This document shows, in pieces, positions 8,075-15,213 of a DNA stretch of 64,000 nt (position 1 is the first letter of the stretch; every line of letters begins with the position of its first letter). The translations under genes and the position numbers were made by a program. The notes beneath the pieces are model-generated. The model ran no database searches. It worked only from the letters and a program-made list of their open reading frames with translations, and was not told the DNA's origin. Source of the DNA: Parabacteroides bouchesdurhonensis (lineage in GTDB: Bacteria > Bacteroidota > Bacteroidia > Bacteroidales > Tannerellaceae); contig NZ_LT896588.1 in assembly GCF_900186615.1 (NCBI RefSeq), forward strand, positions 2,652,559 through 2,716,558, read 5' to 3'.

Positions 8075-8497
8075 ATGAGCAGAGAAATAATAACAATCAG
8101 TAAAATGGGAGCGGTCACCGTACCGACAGCCCCAGTGTGGATGACCCAGTTCGAGATAGCCGACCTGTTCGGGGTGTTCTCTTGCAATATCCGCAAGATG
8201 ATACAGGCAATTTACAAGAACAAAGAGTTGAACGAAACTGATACGATGAAGTATATCAAGCAAACTGACGGCATCAGTTATGATGTGTATAATTTTGAAA
8301 TGATTATAGCCATCGCTTTCAGAATATGTAGCAAAGAGACCCTTTTGTTCAGGCGGTTCGTAATAAATGAAATCTGCACCACCAAGAAAGGAATCCCGGT
8401 TACATTGTTTGTTTCCTATGGTAAGAATGGCAACCTATGGTATAGTCGAGGTTCTTCCCGTCAGCCACCTGTTCCCGATGCACGGATGCAAAGGTAG
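8075..8497 (+). CDS. RhuM-like protein of the inner element, C-terminus probably replaced
   Basis: A 140-residue relative of the gene at 4724-5086: VWMTQFEIADLFGVFSCNIR aligns with the HTH-like part and NFEMIIAIAFRICSKETLLF with the second conserved block. The last ~17 residues (from RGSSRQPP on) are encoded by the left arm of a ~200-base imperfect palindrome and have no counterpart in the paralogue. The original C-terminus may have been lost. It lies 21 bases after the second integrase, the same order as in the outer element. Confidence 0.6.
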   Translation: MSREIITISKMGAVTVPTAPVWMTQFEIADLFGVFSCNIRKMIQAIYKNKELNETDTMKYIKQTDGISYDVYNFEMIIAIAFRICSKETLLFRRFVINEICTTKKGIPVTLFVSYGKNGNLWYSRGSSRQPPVPDARMQR

Positions 8498-8659
8498 CGT
8501 GTGGCTCTGACAGCATTGGCAAGGTCGGGCGGCATAGCCGTTTCGGGCAGAATCTTCCTCAACGGGGTTGAGCGTATTCAGCCCGAAAACCTTGCCCCTG
8601 CCAACCACACGCATTTTGGGCATCCGGCAACGGAAACAAGCGACTGACGGGAAATCAGA
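8455..8659. repeat. Large imperfect palindrome (~100-base arms)
   Basis: The left arm carries in order TCCCGTCAG, GGATGC, GCGTGTGG, GGCAAGGT, CGGGC, GAAT and CTCAAC; the right arm carries their complements in reverse order (GTTGAG, ATTC, GCCCG, ACCTTGCC, CCACACGC, GCATCC, CTGACGGGA). The turn is at about 8564. As RNA it would fold into one long interrupted hairpin. It begins inside the 3' end of the RhuM-like gene. Function is unknown: a structured RNA, a recombination site, or a small palindromic insertion are possible. Confidence 0.7.
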
Positions 8660-8667
8660 AGAAAGAG

Positions 8668-8728
8668 AAGGAACGGCTTACAGACGAAGCTAAACATTGA
8701 TGCTTCATCCGTAAGCCGTTCCTTTTTT
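8668..8728. terminator. Bidirectional hairpin terminator
   Basis: AAGGAACGGCTTAC pairs with GTAAGCCGTTCCTT, with GAAGC/GCTTC pairing inside, followed by a run of six T on the plus strand. It separates the plus-strand integrase/RhuM operon from the convergent HTH pair. The outer element has a hairpin in the same relative place (4662-4703). Confidence 0.8.
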
Positions 8729-8787
8729 ATTGTACCATTGCTGTCGCAAACATAGGGCAGACGGCAAACTGCGCTCTTTCAAGAAAA

Positions 8788-9093
8788 TCAGATAGCCGTC
8801 TGTCGGTAGGCGGTACGGTAGCTGTCAGTCAGCATCCTTTCGATGTCGGACTCTCGGTAGAGGATTTTGCCGCCCAACTGAATGTAGGCTATCCGCCCTT
8901 CGTTGCGGTAATCCTGAAGTGTTCGGCGGCTCACTTTCAACCGTGCCGACACCTCCTTGTCCGTGAAGAAACGCTCCCCGTTCAGTGTCGGGCGGTAGCT
9001 GGCAGTCAGATGCTCTACGTTGTCCAGCAGACGGTCAAGACTGCCCATGAAGTGGATTATCCACTCGTTGTCTTTGTTAATCAGTTCGTTCAT
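8788..9093 (-). CDS. Small HTH protein, second of inner HTH pair
   Basis: A 101-residue protein, paralogue of the gene at 4341-4646. It has SYRPTLNGERFFTDKEVSAR, the HTH core LKVSRRTLQDYRNEGRIAYI and the wing LGGKILYRESDIERML. It follows the other HTH gene of the pair by 46 bases on the minus strand and converges on the RhuM-like gene. It is probably a transcriptional regulator or directionality factor for the inner element. Confidence 0.8.
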   Translation of the reverse strand: MNELINKDNEWIIHFMGSLDRLLDNVEHLTASYRPTLNGERFFTDKEVSARLKVSRRTLQDYRNEGRIAYIQLGGKILYRESDIERMLTDSYRTAYRQTAI

Positions 9094-9139
9094 ATTACTC
9101 TGGATTTAGTGGAATTATTGTCATTACTCTATTCGGTTA

Positions 9140-9451
9140 TCAGATTGTCCTGCCTTTGAACTTTGCTTCCTTCCGTCTGTCCTCCACGATGGAGACGATA
9201 CGTTGCACATCTTCGGGACGGTAATAGGTCTTGTGGTTGATTTGGCTGTATGCCAAAGTCCCATTGTCCCGAAGCGTCTGCAAGGTTCGTGGGCTGATAT
9301 TGAGCATCCGGCATACGTCCTGATTATCCATCCACTCGCTCATTTTCTTTTCGCCGTGCCGATGGCAGATGGCATCCATACGGCAGACGAAGCGGTCGAA
9401 CTTGGCGACCAGCTCCTCAAAGGTCTTTCTTTCGATTGATACGATTTCCAT
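9140..9451 (-). CDS. Small HTH protein, first of inner HTH pair
   Basis: A 103-residue paralogue of the gene at 4016-4309. Both begin MEIVSIE(K/R)KTFE and share ISPRTLQTLRD, YSQIN and YY(K/R)PE(E/D)V. The winged HTH covers about residues 40-90. The promoter context is also shared (CCTTTGCGGCA upstream). It is first in a two-gene operon on the minus strand. Function beyond DNA binding is inferred. Confidence 0.8.
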   Translation of the reverse strand: MEIVSIERKTFEELVAKFDRFVCRMDAICHRHGEKKMSEWMDNQDVCRMLNISPRTLQTLRDNGTLAYSQINHKTYYRPEDVQRIVSIVEDRRKEAKFKGRTI

Positions 9452-10013
9452 ATTGTCTTTTTTTAGTTGTTACTGTTTCTTATGCCGCAAAGGAATGTAT
9501 AATCCGTTACTTGACAATGGGTTTCCCGGAAGTGGTAGCATGTTGCGCTGATACGGTAGTCATTGTCCGTGATACCGACTTTTCCTTTGGCGGCTATCAT
9601 TCCTTCTCCCGCAAAGAAATACATAATCCGGCATCCGGCAATGGATTCAATTTGGTCTGGCAGCAAGTGGCACAGGGTGGTAGAGGTTGGCACAGGCATG
9701 GTTCACCGATTGCCCAATCCGCCCAGTCCTTAGCCCTTAATTCCTATATTTAATAAGGACACCACAGCCCAAATAAGAGCTTAATTCAAAATCACCCGTA
9801 ACTAAACCTTTTTCCCTTTCGGTTATATACATCCGGCAAAACGGTGAAGTCTGCACCGTTATTTCTATCACCATAAAGCAAAACCATACAAAATTGCCTA
9901 AGAGAACCCAAGTGCTTGACAGACTGCACTGAAGCATCTTACTTTGCTCCCGATAATCGGTCGAGGTGCTTACCAAGACCACAGTTAATAACTTAATCAA
10001 TTTGTTTTTTACA
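9452..10013. other. Non-coding stretch between HTH pair and DUF3408 gene
   Basis: No convincing gene is seen. An imperfect direct repeat is present: GCAAAGGAATGTATAATCCG at 9487-9506 and a copy with 17 of 20 bases the same at 9611-9630. A 7-bp hairpin (AACGGTG/CACCGTT) lies near 9840. In the outer element the excision operon occupies this relative position, so it may have been deleted here. Confidence 0.5.
9488..9495 (-). promoter_or_regulatory. Probable -7 box of the inner HTH pair
   Basis: On the minus strand TTCCTTTG is close to TAnnTTTG and is followed by CGGCA, as in the outer pair (TACCTTTGCGGCA). It lies about 36 bases ahead of the ATG at 9451. Confidence 0.4.
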
Positions 10014-10481
10014 ATGAAGAGAGAACCAAGCATTACAGAGCAGCAGGCTCGTGAAATCGTGGAAAAGATGGGACGCAGGGAATCCTACACTCCCAAGTCG
10101 ATGAATGACATCTACAGGCGTATCGGCCTGGAGCCGGATGAGCCGGAACAGCCCGGCAAGACCGTCACGGAAGAAACGGAGACCGCTATGGCGGATGAAC
10201 CGTCAAGTGAGGCGGTCGGGGAAACAGCAATGCCGCAGAAGCGTGTCAGCAGCAAGCAGCGCAGGCTGTCGCTGGAGGAGTACCGCGCCACCTATCTCCA
10301 AGTCCCCAAGATTATCAACCGCAAGCCCGTGTTTGTCAGCGAGACGGTGCGTGACGAACTGGACAGGGTTGTCCGCTTCCTCGGAGGAAAGGGTATGAGC
10401 GCATCGGGGCTGATTGAAAACCTCGTCCGCCTGCACCTCGACACCTATCGGAACGACATCGAGCAGTGGCGCAAGCTCTGA
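10014..10481 (+). CDS. DUF3408-family conjugation-associated protein
   Basis: A 155-residue protein. The N-terminus is charged, the middle is a Glu/Pro/Ala-rich linker (about 40-75), and the C-terminal ~75 residues match DUF3408 (LEEYRATYLQVPKIINRKPV, then GMSASGLIENLVRLHLDTYR), which resembles a ribbon-helix-helix protein. Such genes sit near parA/tra or mob genes in Bacteroides conjugative elements. The ATG at 10014 is preferred to a GTG 48 bases upstream. It is followed by the oriT-like region and a MobA-like gene. A DNA-binding accessory role is inferred. Confidence 0.75.
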   Translation: MKREPSITEQQAREIVEKMGRRESYTPKSMNDIYRRIGLEPDEPEQPGKTVTEETETAMADEPSSEAVGETAMPQKRVSSKQRRLSLEEYRATYLQVPKIINRKPVFVSETVRDELDRVVRFLGGKGMSASGLIENLVRLHLDTYRNDIEQWRKL

Positions 10482-10496
10482 CGGGATTACAGAAAG

Positions 10497-10698
10497 TCGG
10501 TTAGGCTGGTGAATACACTTCATCGGCTTAACCGATACCCAAGATGAGTGATTACACTCGGAAAACAATCCGACAAGCGGAGGATTGTTATGTCTTCAAA
10601 GACATAGCAAGATATATTTTCAGTTACCCGAATAATTCTAAGTAACTGAAAACACCTTCACCGCCGTGGGCAGAATTATCCTCCGCAGTCGGATAATT
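10497..10698. other. Cluster of hairpins, candidate oriT
   Basis: Five inverted repeats follow one another: a 17-base imperfect one at 10497-10535 (arms start TCGGTTA and end TAACCGA), ACAATCC/GGATTGT at 10565-10588, ATGTCT/AGACAT at 10590-10605, a perfect 11-bp stem TTTTCAGTTAC/GTAACTGAAAA at 10617-10652, and AATTATCC/GGATAATT at 10674-10698. The cluster sits just ahead of a MobA-like relaxosome gene, where oriT lies in Bacteroides mobilizable elements. No nick site was identified. Confidence 0.5.
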
Positions 10699-10760
10699 TC
10701 GGGGTTCATTAATCAAAGATTAAACAATGGACAAGCCATAAAATTGAAAAAATAAGAAGT

Positions 10761-11195
10761 ATGAAAAAGAAGAGCAAGTACGGGAGAAATCCCAAGTTGA
10801 ACCCGAAGACGCACTGCGTGATGGTGCGCTTCGATGATGTGGAATGGAACAGATTCCTGACGATGTACGAGGAATCTAACGTGTACGCGAAAGCCGTCTT
10901 TCTCAAGGCGCACTTCTTCGGACAGAAGTTCAAGGTGCTGAAAGTGGACAAGACGCTGGTGGACTACTACACCAAGCTGTCGGATTTCCATGCCCAGTTC
11001 CGTGGCATAGGCACGAACTACAATCAGGTCGTCAAGGAGCTGCGCATCCACTTCTCGGAGAAGAAGGCGATGGCGTTGCTCTACAAGCTGGAGGAGTGCA
11101 CCATCGACCTTGTGAAGCTGAGCCGGGAGATAATGGAGCTTTCAAGAGAAATGGAGGCTAAGTGGCAACAAAGACGGGATGATTCTATGGTATAG
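10761..11195 (+). CDS. MobA-like relaxosome accessory protein
   Basis: A 144-residue basic protein, MKKKSKYGRNPKLNP then VMVRFDDVEWNRFLTMYEES, with helices containing the RGIGTNYNQVVKELR motif typical of Bacteroides MobA/MobC relaxosome proteins. These bind oriT and help the relaxase. The relaxase gene (mobB) that normally follows directly is missing: 220 non-coding bases and then an unrelated minus-strand regulator are found. The element could move only with help from another element's relaxase, or not at all. Confidence 0.75.
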   Translation: MKKKSKYGRNPKLNPKTHCVMVRFDDVEWNRFLTMYEESNVYAKAVFLKAHFFGQKFKVLKVDKTLVDYYTKLSDFHAQFRGIGTNYNQVVKELRIHFSEKKAMALLYKLEECTIDLVKLSREIMELSREMEAKWQQRRDDSMV

Positions 11196-11323
11196 CTGGA
11201 TGTCCCTTTGGTTCGCAGTTCGGCAAGTGAACGAAGTCCGACGGGTAACTTCATTGCCGACCATGTCATTGTCGGACATCTGTTAAGAATAAGAACTAAC
11301 TGAAAGGGATGAAAATATAGTAG

Positions 11324-11374
11324 AATCAAGTATCTGGCTTTCTAACTGATAAATAGAAATCTAGATACTTGATT
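11324..11374. terminator. 12-bp perfect inverted repeat downstream of mobA-like gene
   Basis: AATCAAGTATCT (11324-11335) and AGATACTTGATT (11363-11374) form a perfect stem with a 27-base loop. It lies between the 3' ends of the MobA-like gene and the convergent LytTR regulator, so a transcription barrier is likely. There is no long T run, so it could instead be a protein site. Confidence 0.4.
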
Positions 11375-11415
11375 TACAAACTAAATATATTTGATACTCT
11401 TTTTGCAAGAATAGT

Positions 11416-12171
11416 CTACCTGTCAATCCATTCTTTAAGCCTCTGCGCCTTTTCCTTGCTCACTTGTATTTCCGTCTTCGGATAACCTTTCAAACGGACA
11501 ATCAACTTTCCTCCAAAATAATTACCGAGGAACAAAACGTGCTCTACATTGATGATATATTGGCGGTTTGCCCGGAAGAAATAGTCCGGGTTCAGTTGGT
11601 GTTCAAGTTCATCCATTGACACATTGACCACTTCGGAAGTGCCATTGTTGAGACGAAGATGTACAATCTTGTTTTCTGTTTCGATATGGTTGATGTCCGA
11701 AACTCGCACGGTCTTATATCCGTCACGATAAGGAAGCAGGAAACGCTCCCTATAACGGAACTTGCTCTTCTGTAAGGCGTCAAAAAGCTGTTGCAAGTTT
11801 TCGTCGGTATAATTCTTTCCGGCTTTGACTGCCTTGTCAATGGCCGCTTCAAGTTCATCCGGATCCAGCGGTTTCAGAAGATAGTCAAAACTGTTGAACT
11901 TGAATGCCTGTACTGCATATTCATCGTATGCGGTGGTAAATATGATGGGAACGGTTGCCTGGGCATGTTTAAGAGCCTCGAAACTCAAACCGTCAGTTAG
12001 CCGGATATCAGCAAGGATGAGGTCTGTGGTTTTGCCAGATTGAAAGAATTCGACTGTTTCTTTGATGCTGGCAAGCGGACCTTCAACAATAAATGTTCTG
12101 TCAATATCGTTCAGCAGCCTTATGAGGCGTTTGGCATTGCGCTGTTCGTCTTCAAGAATCAGTATTTTCAT
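11416..12171 (-). CDS. LytTR-family response regulator
   Basis: A 251-residue regulator: CheY-like receiver (residues 1-120, acidic pair E7/D8, phosphoacceptor D55 in LILADIRLTDG, Lys in FDYLLKP) and a C-terminal LytTR DNA-binding domain (about 145-250, with FLLPYRDGYKTVRVSDINHI and FFRANRQYIIN). Its start overlaps the end of the sensor kinase gene by 20 bases, so they are one operon. The pair is divergent from the acetyltransferase/RND operon, which it may control; that link is inferred from position only. Confidence 0.92.
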   Translation of the reverse strand: MKILILEDEQRNAKRLIRLLNDIDRTFIVEGPLASIKETVEFFQSGKTTDLILADIRLTDGLSFEALKHAQATVPIIFTTAYDEYAVQAFKFNSFDYLLKPLDPDELEAAIDKAVKAGKNYTDENLQQLFDALQKSKFRYRERFLLPYRDGYKTVRVSDINHIETENKIVHLRLNNGTSEVVNVSMDELEHQLNPDYFFRANRQYIINVEHVLFLGNYFGGKLIVRLKGYPKTEIQVSKEKAQRLKEWIDR

Positions 12172-13228
12172 AAGGGTTGATGTTTTTTATGATGGGCAGA
12201 CTTACCGAATAGAAGTTTTCGGCATTCTCTATCTTGACCTTTTTATCACAAAGTAAAGCATATCGTTCTATGATATTTTTAAGTCCTAAACCGGTTGATT
12301 CGATTGGGGACATCAAAGGTCGTTTCAGGTTGCAGACGGTTATGTAATCATCGGACAACTTTATGTTGATAACCAACGGATGTTCAGATGAAAAGCTGTT
12401 GTGTTTTATTGCGTTTTCTACAAGAAGCTGCAATACAGCCGGAGGAAGAAAACCTTTGCATTGTCTGACGCCCGGACTTACTTTTGCAATGACCCCTTCG
12501 TTGTGGCGTACTTTCATCAAATACAAGTATGAATCAAGAAACTTGATTTCGTCGGCAACGGGTATCAGATTGCGGTCCAGATTGGTGATGATGTATCGGT
12601 ACACTTTCGATAGGTTACTCAGGAATTTTCCGGCAAGCTCGGTATCTTCCTCAATCAGTTCCAGCAGGTTGTTGAAGTTGTTGAACATGAAGTGCGGGTT
12701 GATTTGCAGTTTCAGCGAGTTGAGTTGCGACTGCAAGGCGATCTTTTTTTCCTTCATCAGCGCCATTTCGAGTGCTTGTTTCTCGTCGCGCGCCTTGATG
12801 TAAGACTGAAGGTAGAAGGAGTTGGCATAGACGCTTGACAGGAAGGTAGATATCATGGCAAAGGTGTATGCGCCTTTCATGTTGAGGAGTTCGTCGAGAA
12901 GCCCGTTGTCGGTTTCGTCCCATAGGAAATTGAACAAGGTTATCATACCGAACGCAACGATATTGTTCAGTGCCATTAGGCAGGATGCATAGACCATTCC
13001 CCACACGTAGGATGTCCTGAACGGCAATACCCTGAAGACCAGAAAACAGAATCCTAAGGATATGTAGGTAAAAAGCATACACAGCAGAAAATCGACCATG
13101 TAATCAGCGATTGTCATTCCCGGCAATTGGTCGATGGTCTTGTCATCGAGTATAAACCACATGACAAGGTAGAATACATAGGAGACGGCAGATAGCAACA
13201 GGCCGTTCTTCCAACTCATTATTTTCAT
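12152..13228 (-). CDS. LytS-like sensor histidine kinase
   Basis: A membrane sensor kinase of about 358 residues. The first ~150 residues hold four hydrophobic membrane segments. A coiled linker leads to the His_kinase domain (PF06580 type) with LQINPHFMFNNFN, whose His is the phosphorylation site, and then an ATPase domain with LLVENAIKHN and STGLGLKNI. The start at 13228 (MKIMSWKNG) is chosen because a -7 box (minus strand TAACTTTG, 13252-13259) places transcription start near 13245; a longer frame is open upstream. It partners with the overlapping LytTR regulator. Confidence 0.88.
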   Translation of the reverse strand: MKIMSWKNGLLLSAVSYVFYLVMWFILDDKTIDQLPGMTIADYMVDFLLCMLFTYISLGFCFLVFRVLPFRTSYVWGMVYASCLMALNNIVAFGMITLFNFLWDETDNGLLDELLNMKGAYTFAMISTFLSSVYANSFYLQSYIKARDEKQALEMALMKEKKIALQSQLNSLKLQINPHFMFNNFNNLLELIEEDTELAGKFLSNLSKVYRYIITNLDRNLIPVADEIKFLDSYLYLMKVRHNEGVIAKVSPGVRQCKGFLPPAVLQLLVENAIKHNSFSSEHPLVINIKLSDDYITVCNLKRPLMSPIESTGLGLKNIIERYALLCDKKVKIENAENFYSVSLPIIKNINPYENTDS

Positions 13229-13251
13229 TTTCACTTGGGTCATATCGGGTG

Positions 13252-13259
13252 CAAAGTTA
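13252..13259 (-). promoter_or_regulatory. -7 box of the LytS/LytTR operon
   Basis: TAACTTTG on the minus strand fits TAnnTTTG. A second match, TATCTTTG, lies 20 bases further upstream. The predicted transcription start is close to the chosen start codon, giving a very short leader. Confidence 0.5.
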
Positions 13260-13475
13260 CTCTTGATTCGGCAAAGATAAGGCTTTACTCCTTTGGTTGA
13301 TAGGATAAACAGGCTGAAACGGATAAAATTACTATCGAAACGATAATAACTATTGGTGAAATACACATTGTATTTGTTAAAACCGATCTGCACTTGAAAG
13401 ATTATCCTTTTTTCGGTCTTAACTGTCAGTTTGGATAGTTCGGACTTTAATTTATCCGCTTCGATACTCTTTGAA

Positions 13476-13506
13476 TTGCAAGAACTTTTATAGGGGTATA
13501 ATTTTG
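13476..13506 (+). promoter_or_regulatory. Promoter of the GNAT-RND-rte operon
   Basis: TTG (13476-13478), a 20-base spacer, then TAATTTTG (13499-13506) fit the Bacteroidota consensus well. It lies 18 bases ahead of the acetyltransferase ATG. The genes from 13525 to 23315 are closely spaced on the same strand, so transcription from here could reach rteB. Confidence 0.65.
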
Positions 13507-13524
13507 CATCTCAAAAAAAAGTGT

Positions 13525-14079
13525 ATGAAAATTGAAACAGAACGTCTTGTAATCAGAGACTTTCAAAAGAGAGACGTTGTTGGACTTTTGGAATATCTTT
13601 CAAATCCTCGTGTGAATTGCTTTGCCGCCGACCGCCTTTGTTCTGAAGAGGCGGCATTCGTATATATGCAGTATTCCCAAAAAGATATGCAACGCTATGC
13701 AGTGAGTTTGAAAAAGGAGGACTTTATAATCGGTGATGTTTTCGTTTTGCGTGAAAATGAAGATACTTACAATGTGGGCTGGCATTTCAACAAACGTTTT
13801 GAGGGCAAAGGATTAGCTCGTGAAGCGGTTATCGGATTGTTGGATTATCTTTTTCGGGAGGCGGGTGCACGGCGTATCTATGGATTTGTGGAAGATGACA
13901 ATATTCGCTCCAAACGCTTATGCGAACGCCTTGGTATGCGCCGCGAAGGATGCTTCAAGGAATTTGTGACATTTATAAACAATCCTAACGGCACCCCGAA
14001 ATATGAAGATACCCGTGTTTATTCCATTCTAAAAAAAGAATGGAATTCAATCAGTGCTAAATCAATTACGAATAATTAA
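13525..14079 (+). CDS. GNAT-family N-acetyltransferase (RimJ/RimL-like)
   Basis: A 184-residue acetyl-CoA-dependent acetyltransferase. It starts MKIETERLVIRDFQKRDV and has the acetyl-CoA-binding turn NKRFEGKGLAREAVIGLLDY and the C-terminal motif FVEDDNIRSKRLCERLGMRR, typical of RimJ/RimL-type GNATs. The ATG at 13525 is used because the promoter ends 18 bases before it; an in-frame ATG upstream would precede the promoter. It sits 15 bases ahead of the RND adaptor gene. The substrate is unknown; acetylation of a drug or of a ribosomal protein are options. Confidence 0.85.
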   Translation: MKIETERLVIRDFQKRDVVGLLEYLSNPRVNCFAADRLCSEEAAFVYMQYSQKDMQRYAVSLKKEDFIIGDVFVLRENEDTYNVGWHFNKRFEGKGLAREAVIGLLDYLFREAGARRIYGFVEDDNIRSKRLCERLGMRREGCFKEFVTFINNPNGTPKYEDTRVYSILKKEWNSISAKSITNN

Positions 14080-14094
14080 GAACAAGAAAAGAAT

Positions 14095-15213
14095 ATGAAC
14101 AAGCGATTCATTATCATTAATTTCGCCGCATTTGCCGTCATGCTGTTTCTGTCGACTGGATGCAAGCAGGACGGTAAGCAGGATGCGGTACCGAGTTATC
14201 GGGTCATAACAGTATCGTCCATGCCGGTGGAAATATCCGAATCTTATTCCGCCACTATCCGCGGGCGACAAGATGTGGATATCATGCCGCAAATATCCGG
14301 CCGCATCACGCGTCTATGCGTGAAGGAGGGCACACGGGTGACGACAGGGCAAGTACTGGCAGTGATAGACCAAACACCCTATCTGGCAGCCTTACGCACA
14401 GCTTTGGCTAATGTCAGCGCAGCACGGGCAAAAGCGGAAACGGCACGAATCGAACTGCAAGGTAAGCAAGCCTTGTTTGATGAGAAGGTAATATCCGAAT
14501 ACGACCTTTCTCTTGCCCGAAACCAACTAGCTGTGGCACTTGCCGAACTCCAACAGGCCGAGGCGCAGGAAGCGGATGCACGAAACAACCTCTCTTATAC
14601 TGAAATCAAAAGTCCGAGTAACGGCGTGGTAGGCACATTGCCCTACCGCATCGGTGCGCTTGTCAGTCCCAACATGGAGCAGCCTTTCACGGTCGTGTCC
14701 GACAATGCGGAGATGTATGCCTACTTCTCCGTGTCGGAAAACATGCTGCGACACCTATCCACTCGCTACGGCTCGATTGACAGCCTGATAGCCAAGATGC
14801 CGGAAGTGAGCCTGCAACTCAACGACGGTAGTCTGTACAAAGCGAAGGGACGCATCGAGACCGTAAGCGGTGTGGTGGACCCTGCGACCGGAGCGGTGCA
14901 GATCAAAGCCCTGTTCCCCAATCCCGAACGCGAACTGCTGAGCGGCAGCATCGGCAACATCGTCCTTCGGAACCCCCAAACGGATGCCATCACCATTCCC
15001 ATGACCGCCACCGTGGAACTGCAAGACAAAATCATCGCCTACCGACTGAAAAACGGACGGGCGGAAGCTGCCTATCTCACGGTGGACCGCCTGAACGATG
15101 GCAACCGGTTTATCGTAAAAGAAGGTCTCTCGGTCGGCGACACCCTCATCGCCGAAGGCGTGGGACTGGTGAGAGAAGGCATGAGCATAACCCCTAAAGA
15201 CGAAACGAAATGA
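14095..15213 (+). CDS. RND efflux adaptor (membrane fusion protein), lipoprotein
   Basis: A 372-residue periplasmic adaptor of AcrA/MexA type. The signal peptide ends in a lipobox (LSTGC, Cys 23), so it is lipid-anchored. Order: lipoyl half, long alpha hairpin (about 95-160, Ala/Glu-rich), second lipoyl half (SYTEIKSPSNGVVG), beta barrel and membrane-proximal domain. It joins the inner-membrane pump to the outer-membrane channel. Its stop overlaps the permease start by 4 bases (ATGA), so the two are translationally coupled. Confidence 0.95.
   Translation: MNKRFIIINFAAFAVMLFLSTGCKQDGKQDAVPSYRVITVSSMPVEISESYSATIRGRQDVDIMPQISGRITRLCVKEGTRVTTGQVLAVIDQTPYLAALRTALANVSAARAKAETARIELQGKQALFDEKVISEYDLSLARNQLAVALAELQQAEAQEADARNNLSYTEIKSPSNGVVGTLPYRIGALVSPNMEQPFTVVSDNAEMYAYFSVSENMLRHLSTRYGSIDSLIAKMPEVSLQLNDGSLYKAKGRIETVSGVVDPATGAVQIKALFPNPERELLSGSIGNIVLRNPQTDAITIPMTATVELQDKIIAYRLKNGRAEAAYLTVDRLNDGNRFIVKEGLSVGDTLIAEGVGLVREGMSITPKDETK

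Noticed and set aside
8435-8623. 62-codon minus-strand frame inside the large palindrome
   Set aside because: It is open because of the palindrome and overlaps the RhuM-like gene; no start signal or motif. Conservation of such a frame would reflect the repeat.
9436-9753. 105-codon frame on the plus strand
   Set aside because: It overlaps the HTH promoter region, has no motif, and its composition looks non-coding.
11196-11415. Remnant of a relaxase gene (mobB)
   Set aside because: No relaxase motif or frame of use is seen after the MobA-like stop; only an inverted repeat is present.
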